Positions 22,101 through 33,656 of a stretch of DNA of 64,000 nt are shown in pieces. Position 1 is the stretch's first letter. Every line of letters starts with the position of its first letter. The translations under genes were made by a program, and so were the position numbers. The stretch spans positions 20,493,078-20,557,077 of the forward strand of contig CM048748.1 of assembly GCA_026315105.1 (NCBI GenBank), given 5' to 3'. The notes below the pieces were generated by a model that was given only the letters and a program-made list of their open reading frames with translations, did not search any database and had not been told where the DNA came from. The DNA comes from Locusta migratoria (lineage: Eukaryota; Arthropoda; Insecta; Orthoptera; Acrididae).

Positions 22101-22165
22101 GGCTTAAATGTGGATGAACGGAGGCGGATTTGAACCAGCGTCCTCGCGATTGAGTGAGGTGTGTT
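22101..22165 (-). repeat. tRNA-like (B-box) fragment
   Basis: In reverse complement this reads gacgctggttcaaatccgcc, a good B box (ggttcaaatcc) in tRNA context. The A-box half is not convincing. It is probably a decayed tRNA-derived retroposon. Confidence 0.35.
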
Positions 22166-22516
22166 CCTAGAGGAGTGTGGCGGCTTCGCTGTGTCTCGCT
22201 GCTGCCTGAGGCAGCCGCAGGCGCCGGCCTGTCATTAGCGGCCACGCCCCCTCATCCAGCCAGCCGCGCTCTGCCCTCTGCTTGCGTCACTGCTCCACCT
22301 AGGGTCCGTTGGTCCGCGCCCCGCGTTCCCCGCGTCAGTGACCTGCACAGTCAGGCGGATGCGCGCGCTTTTGCACAGTCGAGCAATGCAGACTTCTGTG
22401 CACTTTGCTCGGAAACCCGTGCTCCAGCACATCGTTCTGTCTGATCGCATGGATGAACATAAGCTCGCTACAATTGAAAGTCATTTCAATCTTTCTGATA
22501 TACAAGAAGAGAAACT
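22166..22516. other. GC-rich unassigned stretch before the LINE
   Basis: GC-rich to about 22350. An open frame here continues into the LINE reverse transcriptase, but the part before 22517 is host DNA, because the target duplication starts at 22517. No known domain is visible in it. Confidence 0.4.
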
Positions 22517-22529
22517 AGACACGCGAGAA

Positions 22530-24450
22530 GCTCTCCACCAACTCGTTGGGAAGGTGGAGAAAGCACTACATTTTCAGGAAATAGCTCTCTGTATCTTCCT
22601 GAACATCGAGGGGGCTTTTAGCAACGCGACCTTCGATTCCATGGTTAGGGCAGCAGAGGTGCATGACCTAGGGACCACTGTATGTAGGTGGACTAGGGCC
22701 ATGCTCAGTGGAAGAAAGGTAGAAGCTATCACGATGAATGAAAAAATGGTAACCAACACCACTAGGGGTTGCCCGCAAGGAGCAGTTCTTTCCACTTTAT
22801 TGTGGAACTTAGTGGTGAATGATCTCATTGGAGAATTAAACTCTGGGCAGTACTTTTGCCAGGGATACGCAGATGATCTTGTCATAGTAATACTTGGCAA
22901 ATTTTCTGACACAGTCAAGAATATGGCACAAGGTGCGTCGGACATTGTGCAAGACTGGTGCAGAAAACAGGATCTGGGGGTTAGTCCTAAGAAGACTGTT
23001 GATGTACCATTCACAAAGAAGCATATCCAACATTCAAGTTGGAATCTAAAGCATTTCAATAAAGCGCTACCTGTGAAAGGGACAGTGAAATAGCTAGGAG
23101 TTACCTTAGATAAGAAACTGACATGGACCCCTCACATTAGGAATATTTGCTCCAAGGCAAAAGGTACTTTATTAAGTACCAGGAGAGCTTGTGGCAAAAA
23201 TTGGGGACTGATCCCCAAGGGTATGCACTGGATATACACCACGGTGATTAGAACCAGGATCAGCTATGGGGCGGTCGTGTGGTGGAAGAAGGTAGAACAG
23301 CAGGTTGCTGCTAAGGAGCTTGGTAAGGTGCAGAGATTAGCCTGCTCAGCCATAACAGGCGGAATTAGCAGCACACCAACTGCTGGGATGGAAACCATGC
23401 TGGATATGCCGTCATTACACCTTTGGGTCAAGATGGAGGCAGCGGCTGGTGCATACAGACTCAAAACTGGCAAAAATTGGAACTCTTTGGGATATCCAGA
23501 ATCACACACTACAATAGTGAGTGAGGTAAATATAGGAAAGTTTGGGGAAATGCCTGCCGACTATATTATAATCCCACACTGCTTCAACAAACCTTTCAAT
23601 ATAACAATTGGAACTAGGGAGCAGTGGGAGAAAATAGTTCGACACCGTACAGGGGATATTATCTGGTTCACTGACGGGTCAAAATCAGACCAAGGCGTTG
23701 GGGCCGGGGTATACGGGGTGCAGCCAAGACTGGAGGGCGTCATCTCTCTAGGGAAACTGGCCTCAGTATTCCAGGCCGAAATCACTGCCCTCAGGGCGAG
23801 TATGGAGGAGAATTTGCGTAGGTGCTACAAAGACCGTAGCATCTATATCTATTCAGACAGCCAGGCAGCCCTGAGATCACTGGCAGCTTCTGCAACAAGG
23901 TCTAAAATTGTTTCAGAATGTCACAGGGTTCTGGTGGAGCTAGGGGAAAGCAATAGAGTAAACCTATTGTTGGTCCCTAGCCACTCGGGGATCAGTGGCA
24001 ACGAACATGCCGACAAATTAGCCACGATGGGGGCAGAGACTCCATTTATTGGACCGGAACCTGTCCTGACAATCACCAAGGCAATGATCAAATTGGAGCT
24101 AAGTATATGGCTCAGAAGACAGCACGTAGAATATTGGACCAAAGTCCATCAACAAAAACATGGCAATCCTGGGCCTGAACAGGAGAGAGATTAGACTCAT
24201 GGTTGGATTGCTGACAGGCCATGGGAATTTCAAAAAAGACCTACATAAAATGGGAATAACAGAAGAGGATCCTAAAAGTAGGATCTGTGATGACGGTGAT
24301 GAAACTGCATCACATCTAATCTTAGAATGCATTGCATTGGAGAGTAAAAGGCACAGAACATTTGGAACAACCAGACCCGAAGAAATTGTGTCTAATAAAG
24401 AACTGGTAAAGGGACTCCTTGCACTGTTCAAGGGCATTGGTTGGCTTTAC
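22530..24450 (+). pseudogene. LOA/R1-like ORF2: reverse transcriptase (partial), RNase H and C-terminal domain
   Basis: It starts in the reverse transcriptase with ALHQLVGKVEKAL, then FLNIEGAFSNATFDSM, RGCPQGAVLSTLLWNLVVND and GYADDLVIV (22862-22880). After a TAG at 23091 the same frame continues with LGVTLDKKLTW. The RNase H block is complete: WFTDGSKSDQG, AEITAL, YSDSQAAL and VPSHSGISGNEHADKLA. A frameshift near 24160 leads to LTGHGNFKKDL and a CDDGDETASHLILEC cluster, with a stop at 24451. Lesions are Asp to Asn in motif A (FLDIEGAF is usual), one nonsense codon (probably Tyr to stop) and one frameshift. The protein would copy LINE RNA at a nicked target, but this copy is inactive. Confidence 0.85.
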
Positions 24451-24560
24451 TAGATATACAGTGAGCGATACCGCACAATAAACTTAGTTTCGGTGCGGGA
24501 AGTGGCGGGTTGAACCAAGACTGTTTTGGCTTCCCGAAGAAAATCAAATCAAATCGAATC
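22530..24560 (+). mobile_element. 5'-truncated LOA/R1-like non-LTR retrotransposon
   Basis: A 2.0-kb element with a perfect 13-bp target duplication, agacacgcgagaa, at 22517-22529 and 24561-24573. The 3' tail is an (AAATC)n repeat at 24540-24560. It holds the end of a reverse transcriptase, an RNase H domain and a Cys/His-containing C-terminus, and lacks the endonuclease. The RNase H and the 'TGHGNFKKDL' end are familiar from LOA- and R1-group LINEs. I do not resolve these two. Confidence 0.88.
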
Positions 24561-24573
24561 AGACACGCGAGAA

Positions 24574-25722
24574 AAGGTTTAGAGTGCATCCCATGATGCA
24601 GCAAAGATGTATGAAAGGAGCGTTCGTCACACTATATTCCGATTTGCGCAACGACGAAGACTAATTGTATACATATTTTCGTATGTCTATTCATTCCTAT
24701 GATGAGGTTTTTGGTACAATACAAGATAGCCTGATACTTGAAAATCTCAAAAGGATCACTATTACTCCGACAGGACGAGTAGCAGCAACCTTAAACTACA
24801 ATACATTCGTTTAGTAGTAGATAATTTTACATTTGTATTATATTACAACTGAATTGTTATAATTGCGATAATGTCTCAAGATAAAGTCGAAATTTATTGA
24901 GCTGGAGAGGGATGGGGAGTTGCAAATTGCGTCTGTGCGGACACATCTTCACGATACGGCATAGTTTGGTTAGGATGCTGTTGGTATATTGAAGGTGGAG
25001 TATAGGTGAAAGAGGTCACAAGATAATGTGGAGACTCGCACTACCACGATTGTGGAATCCTGCGGCTGAAATGAGGTATTTTGCTTCTTCCTCTCCAAAC
25101 AGAAACTCTGTGAAAAACGTATAACTTGAGATAATGTCAGTTAAATATGACGCAATGGGATCCGCCCGCCAGTCTAGTAGTAACACATCTTCCGTATTAG
25201 ACCTCCTAATAATTAGGCACATGTTGTTGCTGCATAACATCGATACTTGAAGATACTGGCACTGACTTCTTTTAACCCATTAAATTTAATAGTTACAAAC
25301 TACAAAAGTGCTGTGTCTGTATATAACATTCAATTTATATTTTTCATTTATATAAAACGATATTCTAAATATCTCAATACAGAGGACATGAAAACAAGTC
25401 AGATCGTTGGCTAGTGAAGTGATCCTTGCTATCTGTCATTTTCAAGTATTCTCACACAAAATCCTCATTAGATCTAGTAACTTCCGTTCCGTTACTGCTA
25501 GGCATAAACTGAAGGAAATGTAACTCCTATTAGGTTTTGGAAACGGAAGTAGTGGCTCTGGAACACATTGCACAAGAAGCAAAGAACTGACGAAGAAATA
25601 TCTGCAAATCGAATAATAAATCACTAACTTTACTCTTTTTCATTCTACAACTATGTATTTCTTTGAATAACGCGACAGTTAATGAACTTTTGCATATTAA
25701 CGATGTGCCACATAATCCACTC
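24574..25722. other. Unassigned stretch
   Basis: About 1.1 kb without recognisable coding, tRNA-like or inverted-repeat structure. Confidence 0.4.
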
Positions 25723-25733
25723 TTTGCATGTTA

Positions 25734-25930
25734 GCCGGCCGCGGTGGCCGAGGAGACTGAGGCGCTCCAGTCACGGTCTGCACGGCCACTACGGTCGGGG
25801 GTTCGAATCCCCCCTTGGGCATGGATATTTGTGTCGTCCTTAGTTGTAAGTAGTTCATAAGTAGTTTGTAAGTTTAGGGACTGATGACCCCGTAGTTAAG
25901 TCCCATAGACTCTACAAACATTTGAACATT
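25734..25930 (+). mobile_element. tRNA-derived SINE, subfamily A
   Basis: A sense full-length copy with an 11-bp target duplication, tttgcatgtta, at 25723-25733 and 25931-25941. Confidence 0.92.
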
Positions 25931-25941
25931 TTTGCATGTTA

Positions 25942-26936
25942 TCATTTGTCAAAATATCATTTTGATACCTCTAACCGTGTATAAGATACGCAATGATTCA
26001 TTCTGGCCTTATCGCCATCGGAAATGAGTGCGCTAAATAAAATATCGGTATGTGTGAAAGGTAAAGATCTCCTCCTAAGTCGAAAATAAAATTCAATCCA
26101 TTAGGAAAGTTTCATCCACAGCAACATATGGTGCAACAAGGACCAAACGGAATATCATAGCAGCTTCTATTTTTTACTGCAAACTTTTCCTAACGTGGCG
26201 CATTCTCTTATTACCAAGCGAATATCTTATTAACTATGACTACTAACGAATTGATGAACATTTCGTCACAATGCCGACAGATAAAGATTTAAGTAGCGGA
26301 AAAATTAAATATTTCTACCATTTAGTTTTTGCGAAATCGTTTGTGAAAGATGTCAGGGCATGCGCCTCTACGCTGTTAGTGCAGCGCGATTCCAACCATG
26401 TTAGGGAAAACATGGCGGACGATTCAGCCTGGGTTTAGGAGCTCTAGCTCCACCAAGAACGCACGCCTGCCGCGTTAAAGGTACGTTTTGCTCTGTGCGA
26501 CTGTGGCGATTATCGTTCAATGATGATGGTGCAACGATTATAGTAGAGTACTATTGTTCTGCGTTTCTAACGGGGTCGTGTTCCTCCGAGCGGCCGACAA
26601 CACAGATGTTAACGATAATCGCACGCCACGAATGATCGTACGGTAGAAGGCCGACTGCAGTCGCCAGTCGCTGCGAGTTCTGTTGAGTGAAAGACCACGT
26701 GCGTGATGGCTCCTTCGTCCTTCGTTTTCTGACGCAGATGACGAAATACTTGCTTTCTACAATTTTTATATTTGCAACTTTATCTTTTAATAAAGTTCTT
26801 CGACGTCTAAAGCTTTTTATCTTTTTTGTTTTTGTTTTTAATTGTATATGTTGTAAGGTAGCAGATTCTTTGGATTTATTGTTTCATGCAGTAGGGTAGA
26901 CGAGTTTAGAGTAGTGGTTTGTGATATTACCGGCAG
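25942..26936. other. Unassigned stretch with short palindromic motifs
   Basis: No gene is recognised. From about 26500 to 26645 there are several cgattatcgtt/aacgataatcg motifs in both orientations. Similar motifs recur at 27945-28000, on the far side of the Harbinger-like fragment, so they may be subterminal repeats of that element. Confidence 0.3.
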
Positions 26937-26937
26937 A

Positions 26938-26960
26938 TGTATTATTATTATTATTATTAT
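26938..26960. repeat. (ATT)n microsatellite
   Basis: Seven or so att repeats. Confidence 0.8.
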
Positions 26961-27343
26961 TTTCCTCATTCAGGCGCACCTGTCGTGGCGCATTGTACCC
27001 CGGCCCTGGCTTAAAGAATGTTACGAACAGTCGCACTGCCTACGAAATTAAATAATCAGCATTAAACTTTATCCCATTAACTTTATACTTCTCACACTGA
27101 TTTTCTTATGAATCAACGCTGCTTTTCACCTGCTAACAAGGGAAGCCTATTAAGGTAGGTGGACTTCCTTTTTTTCGTGAAAATCAAACACGGAAGTCTT
27201 AGAACAAGCTGAGTGATTGAATAAATGTAGGAGGAGGGGAGTAAGTAGGGATCATACCGGTACAATGTGTAATTATTAACAATGCAAGACAACAAAGTTT
27301 CAGCGTGTAAATAGCAGTAATATTACCTGAGTAATAGCAAGTT

Positions 27344-27544
27344 GCCGGCCGCGGTGGCCGAGCGGTCTGCGGCACGCCAGTCCCGTTCTGCACAGCCACT
27401 ACAGTCGGGGGTTCGAATCCCCCCCTCGGGCATGGATATTTGTGCCGTCCTTAGTGTTAGCTAGTTCATAAGTAGTTTGTAAGTTTAGGGACTGATGACC
27501 CTGTAGTTAAGTCCCATAAGCTATACAAACATTTGAACATTTGA
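27344..27544 (+). mobile_element. tRNA-derived SINE, subfamily A
   Basis: A sense copy with an 11-bp target duplication, aatagcaagtt, at 27333-27343 and 27545-27555. It lies inside the Harbinger-like coding fragment. Its head has agcggtctgcggc, closer to a tRNA-Leu-type A-box region than other copies. Confidence 0.92.
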
Positions 27545-27825
27545 ATAGCAAGTTTTTCTTCCGGTGTTACTAGATACAGATTTTTGTTGTTTGATTCTTT
27601 ATAGATATCGTGTTTAATTAATTCTAGAACGAAATCAAGAGAAAGACGGAAAAATTGGAAGAACCTTCTGTTGTCCTCGCGCAAGTGGGTGATGACCAAT
27701 GCCCTATACAGTCCTTCAGTTCTGAGCTGAAACATATGCTGCATTTTGGCCCTTTTCGTCCCATACATCTGCCTAAGTATTTCGTCGTTTTTCATTTCCT
27801 CAATCAAAACGCATTTAAGTAGCAA
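27545..27825 (-). pseudogene. PIF/Harbinger-like transposase N-terminal fragment, interrupted by a SINE
   Basis: The minus frame reads MLLKCVLIEEMKNDEILRQ, then REDNRRFFQFFRLSLDFVL, then ELIKHDIYKES, then LVTPEEKLAI. The pattern 'F..FFR+S...F..LI...I' followed by 'PEEKLAI' is typical of the start of Harbinger (DDE_4) transposases. The frame is cut by the SINE at 27544. Beyond it the host sequence reads TQ and then a GTAATA, which could be an intron donor, as such transposase genes often have introns. No catalytic domain is visible downstream. Confidence 0.55.
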
Positions 27826-28409
27826 TCTTTTGCGCTCATTTAACTGTAAACTAACTTTATCAGCCTTCGCTACAAAGATGTGACTGGAAACACGACTGTA
27901 CTGAGAAATCGATTCCCAGACGTTCGGACCAAAATGTCGACTTAACGATTAGGTTTCAACGATTAATCGTTCTACGATAATCGTACAACGACCGTCGCGA
28001 TAGACGCACCGAGCAACACGTAGCTTAAGGCCGGGTCCCACTGGAGAGCGTCATCGTCTGCGCAACCGTGGGTCGCGGATGAGGGGGACGCTGCCGGCAG
28101 CCACGAGGCCGATATCAGGTTGTGGCTTAACAGCTGGCACCTGGATACCATGTCAACGTAGAAATTCGAACAGCTGTACTAACCCTTTCGTAACCGAATT
28201 AATCACAATATCGCATACTACTGTAGCAATTGGTTTGCTGCTTACGGAATCAGGCCAAGTCAGTTGTTATTTATACTGGACTCGGAGAGCAGTAAATTTA
28301 GGAAACCAATGTTTTTAGTAGGGCTGTAGATCTGTTCAAATAAGAATGTTAGTAGCATTATTATGTCAAACATATTCATTTATAGAGAATTTAAAATATT
28401 TGTGAAATA
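27826..28409. other. Unassigned stretch with aacgatt motifs
   Basis: It contains aacgattaatcgtt-like palindromes near 27945-27995 and a ggccgggtcccactgg sequence near 28030 that could be a Harbinger-type terminus preceded by TAA. I found no matching left terminus, so no boundaries are given. Confidence 0.3.
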
Positions 28410-28905
28410 CACTACTGCCCATTAAAATTGCTGCACCAAGAAGATATGCAGATGATAGACGGATATTCATTGGACAAATATATTATACTAGAACTGACAT
28501 GTGATTACATTTTCACGCAATTTGGGTGCATAGAGCCTGAAAAATCAGTACCCCGAACAACCTTCAACACGATACCACAGTTCATCAAGAGTAGTGACTG
28601 GCGTATTGTGACGAGTCAGTTGCTCAGCCACCATTGACCAGACGTTTTCAATTGGTGAAAGATCTGGAGAATGTGCTGGCCGGGGCAGCAGTCGAACATT
28701 TTTCGTATCCAGAAAGGGCCGTACAGGACCTGCAACATGCTGAAATGTAGGGTTTTGCAGGGATCAAATGAATGGTAGAGTCAAAGGTCGTAACACATCT
28801 AAAATGTAACGGCCACTGTTCAAAGTGCCGTCGATGCGAAGAAGAGGTGACGGAGACGGAACCAAAGGCACCACATGTGGTTTCCAGCAACTGAACGAAG
28901 ATGAA
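28410..28905 (-). pseudogene. Tc1-like element, terminal fragment with transposase C-terminus
   Basis: The terminus cactactgcccattaaaatt begins at 28410 after TA. The minus strand holds a decayed transposase: SGRYILDVLRPLTLPFI, then a frame around CAGPVRP and the QLTRHNT-type end. It resembles a Tc1-type family that I remember as very abundant in locust sequences. It is truncated at about 28905 and the first catalytic Asp is absent. Confidence 0.65.
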
Positions 28906-29206
28906 GATACTTGCACTAGATAGACTAGCGTGGATAAATTCATCAAACTAGTCTTCGTTCGGAATCTCAGTGATGTAGCTATAACAAATAGAAGGCTTCG
29001 GTGTCAACCGAAATGATTGAAAAATGTAGTTACAAAGCAATTACGTGTTGTGAAACAATAGCAAACAGGTTACTATTAAATACCCGTAGCAAACATAAAA
29101 TATCGTAGACCTTAACACGGACTATTTTTATTTGCTCTATTAAAAGCTGTTCAAGAAACGTAAAGTATCCATGGCAATCGTGCCCCTATTGGGAACCGAT
29201 CCTTCC

Positions 29207-29266
29207 TGATGATGATCATGATGATTAGCGTTTTAGGGCGCTCAACAGGGAGGTTATCAGCGCCCG
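29207..29266 (-). mobile_element. 60-bp non-LTR retrotransposon 3' end
   Basis: An extreme 5' truncation: only gcgctcaac...atcagcgccc-type 3' UTR plus an (ATC)n tail, antisense here. A perfect 11-bp target duplication, ccgatccttcc, at 29196-29206 and 29267-29277 shows it is a genuine insertion. Confidence 0.7.
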
Positions 29267-29277
29267 CCGATCCTTCC

Positions 29278-30185
29278 CCTTCTTGCCGGAAAAAAAAAAT
29301 CTTACACCAAAACACCGCCACACAGCGATTTTTCAGAATACCCAAAGTAACTGTAAACGCTTATAAATCCTAGCACATCAATTTGCATTCGAAGCTCGAA
29401 CAAGTGTGAGACACAATTACATCTCTCCTGAAAAAACAGCAGAACATCTTGAAATACACGAGATAGGAATTTCACATTGAAACTGGTGTGCAGTACCATA
29501 AAATTAATCCTGACTGAAATAGCCTACGTGAGCAAGCCTGTAGTTACTGTTTGACGATCCTGTTTGTGGATCGTCAAGTAAAAAGAGAACTGCACTTGAG
29601 TAAATGACATTCCTAGCAGTGGATCGTCTGAAATAAAAGTTAGCAAAACTATGCTGAACGGAACCTCTATTTGACTTCTATCCTCCAGAAGAGAGCGAGA
29701 AACGTGTTAAAAATCTGACTTTGACTCACACATTGATTATAAAGCTAATTTGTTGGGAGAATCAATTAGGACAAGGGATTCACGTTTAACGAAGTGATTT
29801 ATTGTCCGAAGAGCTGATCAATAATTGGGGGGCAGACGAATTTAAAAACAATAAAAACACACCTTACAAAAAGAGTCAAACATATATACTTAAATTATAT
29901 GCCCCTAATACTGCCCACCTGCAAAAGTGGTACTTGCGAAATCAAAGTGATTATTTTTCAGAGGTTGTGAAAGGAAGAAATGACACATTCTCACACAGAT
30001 TCAAACGCCAAGCCATGCAGGTACTTACCAAGCACCGAACACACAATAGCAGCAACGCCAGCAACAGAACGCTGGTCGGAGCAGCGGGTCGAAAGTTCCT
30101 CACTCGGATAACGTTAAAACAAATACTTGGTGCCGTGGCGTATGGGCTTGAGGCTTAAGCTCAGAAAAGTGGGATCTGTCCAATG
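29278..30185. other. Unassigned stretch
   Basis: The longest frame is 118 residues (29802-30158, plus strand) with a basic composition and no motif that I recognise. Its codon pattern gives no support for a gene. I leave it uncalled. Confidence 0.35.
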
Positions 30186-30195
30186 AGCAAGTTTA

Positions 30196-30389
30196 AAAAA
30201 TGTTCGTAAATCTATCGGACTTAGGTGCGTGGTTATCAGTCCGTAGCTCAAAAACTACATAAACTAAGGTAAACTAACCTAAGGACAACACAAACATTCA
30301 TGACCGAGAGGGGATTCGAACCCCCGACGGCGAACGGCTGCGCGCACCGCAACACGGCGCTCCAGTACTCACGGCTAATCCGCCGCGGC
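30196..30389 (-). mobile_element. tRNA-derived SINE, subfamily B
   Basis: An antisense copy ending (on the left) with tgttcgtaaatctatcggac. The reverse B box is ttcgaaccccc. A 10-bp target duplication, agcaagttta, lies at 30186-30195 and 30390-30399. Confidence 0.9.
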
Positions 30390-30601
30390 AGCAAGTTTAC
30401 AGAATGATACAACATGCTACAGTGTTGGATCACAAAATTTGTGCAAAGTGAAAAAATGCATTTCGTTATAAAGGCTTCACTTAATAATAATAGTTCTTAA
30501 AACTTAGTATGTAGTTCTTGGCGGTAAAATTGTCGTTCTTTTCACGTGTCCCCCAGTTTAGATTTTGCAGTTCCATGCCTACTAGGACAGAAAAAAAATG
30601 T

Positions 30602-30933
30602 AATTGGTAGTGCTGCGGGTATGCTGAATAGGTCACAAAACATTTTTACAGAAGGGTTTCGAATATTCCATCATCAGATTTGTATTTATTGGTGACTTGA
30701 GCCACTCATACACAAGATGCTTTTACACGGATGTTACAAGCTGCTTGTGCTGTCTGCACATGTCCATGACACAAACAGCTTGTAACATCCTTGTAAATGT
30801 ATATTGTTCGAGTGTTTCTGAAGTCACCAACAAATACAAATCTCATGATGGAATCTTCGAAACCCTTCTTTAAAGAATGATTTCTGTAAAAATGTTTTGT
30901 GACCTATTCAGCATATCCGGAGCACTACCAATT
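30602..30933. mobile_element. Foldback element
   Basis: Inverted arms of about 140 bp, from aattggtagtgct at 30602 to its complement agcactaccaatt ending at 30933, with a short centre near 30765. No protein. Both arms share gaccta-ttcagcata and cagaaatca/caaaacattttta blocks. Confidence 0.75.
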
Positions 30934-32336
30934 TAGATTCATTAAAGTGCAATGTAGCTAATTTTTTCTTCTCGTATTGTGAATATCTCTGCTACTCTGA
31001 AACTTAAGATTGACTGCTGATAACAAAATTTTGTGTGTTCCATGAGGCTTAGATTAGTATCCCCATGTGCTTACCGACCGAAGTGGCGCAACGCTTCACC
31101 AGGCAAATGCCGGGATGTTTTCTATGAAACAGCATGGCCGGTATTCTTCCCCATTCTTACCAAAAATAATACGAGCTCTCCATCTCTAATGACTATGCTT
31201 TCGACGAGACATTAAACACTAATCTTCCTTCTGTATTTTTCCAGCTGATTGAAGAGATGCCTAAATTTATATGTGTGAGATCCATATATCATTTAATTCC
31301 TTCTTTTGTACAACGAATCCTTTCTTCTTAAGTGAGGGGCTAAATGGCCTATTGTCGGATAAGACATCACTGAATGAAAATATGCATAACTTATAGACTT
31401 TAGTATCTAAAAAGCTGGTCATTATTCTTAGGTCAAAACTAGACGAACTTAAAACATTTAGCATGTCCCGTATATGGCTTTTCTAGTTCAAGTTTTTATC
31501 AATAAGCACGCCTATACTTAAGTCACCGTACATTCATCCATGACAGGCGAAGACTATACTGTATCATTTCTATAGAAATCTCAGAAGATGGTTAGAGACA
31601 GCGGCGCATGAAGCAGCAGTGACCGACTTATAGCGATTCAGCTGTGAGTACTGTACTGTTTTATCTAGTTTATTATTTCTATTTGGTATAATAGATTGAT
31701 AGGACAGTAGAAACTCTGAAGCTAGTCTATTTGTGTAAAACCTATGTGCTACTTTCACAGATACATCAATTTTGTATTTTCCATGTCGTTGCTTCTTTGC
31801 TCTGCTTCACAACAATGCTTATTTCATCTTCAAACACGACTAATTTTGCTTACTGATAAAAAAAATGGCCGGTATTAACGTAAAGCGTGAAAAGCAATCG
31901 GCCAATGACCGAATCTGTAGGGCTTCCAATATAATTTGTCGTTATGCAGGTTGAAGTTGTATGTTTCTGTATGCTGTTTCTTAAAAAGAACTAGACCATT
32001 TATGTACGGAACTAGGTGTTTCGTAAGGACCGAGCTTCTCTGACAGTATGTTAGAAATTACAAGAAGTCTAAACGGATGTTCTCCATTGTGCTTGATGAT
32101 GCGCGAACTGCTTGCCGCTGTTTAACAGACTGGTGAGCTGAAATTGCCCAGGCGTGTTGGCGACTACGTCTTTTCTGCTTGGGTGAGACAGTGAGAACCA
32201 TTTCTCTCAAAATGCCTACAGTGACGGAGCTGAGTCCCTGATACGAACATTTAAGCGATCGTTTTCTCAGACCTGTCTGTGTGCTCTGAACACGTTAATT
32301 TTTCTGGCCTCTTGATGACTCACAATAGAAATAGCG
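30934..32336. other. Unassigned region
   Basis: About 1.4 kb without any gene or repeat structure that I recognise. Confidence 0.4.
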
Positions 32337-32688
32337 TAGGGGAGAGCAGTACACAGTGAAACATGGTACACAGTGAAACATTCCATCTCAATTGTTTTTA
32401 GCAATTTTGTTCTACTTGTTGGTTTCCTTGTATGTTTATTATGATAATATGCATCTTTGACTGTAATGGTGGACAGTTTGGTTGGTTATTCTTGTTTCTA
32501 TGCGTTACTATTGGTTTTCGGCGGTCAGAAGTTACAGTTAACGTCCCTTTGTAAGTTTAATATTTTCGATATAACATACAGCTAAAAGAAATATTTAGTT
32601 TTGTGATAATATACACATCTTTAGCTATATATTGACCAGTTTTAAACTTGGTAAATGTGTATATTAAGAGCTGTGACTAACTTTTTAG

Positions 32689-32855
32689 TTAGATTAGATT
32701 AGATTAGATTATTTATTTGTTCCGTAGATCCATATTGAGGGGATCCTCGTGGATGTGGAACATGTCAAGAAACAAAATTTACAAGTTGAATAACAGATAA
32801 TACTGATAATATAAATACAAATACATACACTTATAAATACAGATACATAATTTTT

Positions 32856-32859
<4 letters not shown>
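32689..32859 (-). mobile_element. LINE 3'-end fragment with (AATCT)n tail
   Basis: Five ttaga repeats (32689-32712, plus strand) form the tail of an antisense LINE 3' end. The adjoining block with tccgtagatccatattgagg is one I recall as a recurrent insect retroposon end. It is bounded on the other side by a T run. No clear target duplication is visible. Confidence 0.45.

Positions 32860-32902
<43 letters not shown>
32860..32902. repeat. Poly-T run, 43 bases
   Basis: An uninterrupted T run. Length is prone to assembly and polymerase error. Confidence 0.85.
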
Positions 32903-32905
<3 letters not shown>

Positions 32906-33196
32906 GTGGCTTTGGTACACAGTGAAACACTTGTATGTGGTTGACAGTGAAACAGGACCATTGGCCTCAGATGCATGTACGACTCCTCCTAACACCAGAG
33001 AGAGCAGCTATTGAAAAAAAATACTTTGAGAAAAAGAATAGAGCTGGAAGAAAAGAAGTGTGAAGAGAGTCAACAATAAAAAAAAAAAAAAAAAAATCAA
33101 GTGGTGTGTAAGTAAAACAGTTTCAAGTGAAAGTGATGAAGAAAGTAACAAAGATTTAGTGAAACAGATATAAGTGTATCATTACATCTGTTTAAC

Positions 33197-33415
33197 TTGA
33201 AACTGGATGTTACTATTGGTGACTACATTTTGGTGAAATTCCAAAACAATGTTTATTCTATAGCTAAAGTCTTGAAGTCAGTTGTGGTACTGAGTATGAA
33301 GACTCGTAACTTCAGAAAAGAAAAAAATTACTGGTTTTGTATTCCCAGTTGCAGAAGACATAGTCTGTTTTTAACAAAGATATTTATGTTTTATAAGTCA
33401 CTCAGCAAGTTATAA
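33197..33415 (+). pseudogene. C-terminal remnant of a pogo/jerky-like transposon protein
   Basis: The sequence reads KLDVTIGDYILVKFQNNVYS, then a frame change, then FVFPVAEDIVCF. The 'GDYVLV.F ... Y...V ... FVFP..EDI' pattern is a small tail domain of certain insect DNA transposon proteins. Both pieces are in different frames, so the protein is broken. Function is unknown to me. Confidence 0.4.
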
Positions 33416-33656
33416 ATATAAAAATGGCAGCTGTTTGACTGTGTACTACACACGGTACACAGTGAAACATTTGCTGAGGTTGTTTAAAATTGTTATTTCA
33501 CTTACTAATTAGTAGCAAAATTATTATCTTTTGTTACATAATATTGAGAAAGTATTGTTCTGTCAAGTAAACAAAGAAAATTTGTTTTGTGAGTAGTATT
33601 TTATACGAGACAATCAAAAGGGTAATTTTTGTTTCACTGTGTGCTACTCTCCCCTA

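Larger units (their letters stand above)
32339..33654 (+). mobile_element. TA-flanked TIR transposon with repeated subterminal motif
   Basis: The termini are inverted: ggggagagcagtacacag at 32339 and the complement ending gctactctcccc at 33654, each flanked by TA, as in pogo-group elements. The motif tacacagtgaaaca recurs inside both ends (32352, 32368, 32917 and 33455, partial at 32942, and reversed at 33630). The interior holds a coding remnant with VTIGDYILVKF, then, in another frame, FVFPVAEDIV. I recognise this pair from the C-terminal region of some insect pogo/jerky-like transposases. A LINE 3' fragment and a 43-T run are inserted at 32689-32902. Confidence 0.65.

Noticed and set aside
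29802..30158. 118-residue open frame on the plus strand
   Set aside because: No motif, no neighbouring exon signals that I can support, and it is not longer than chance frames in this window.
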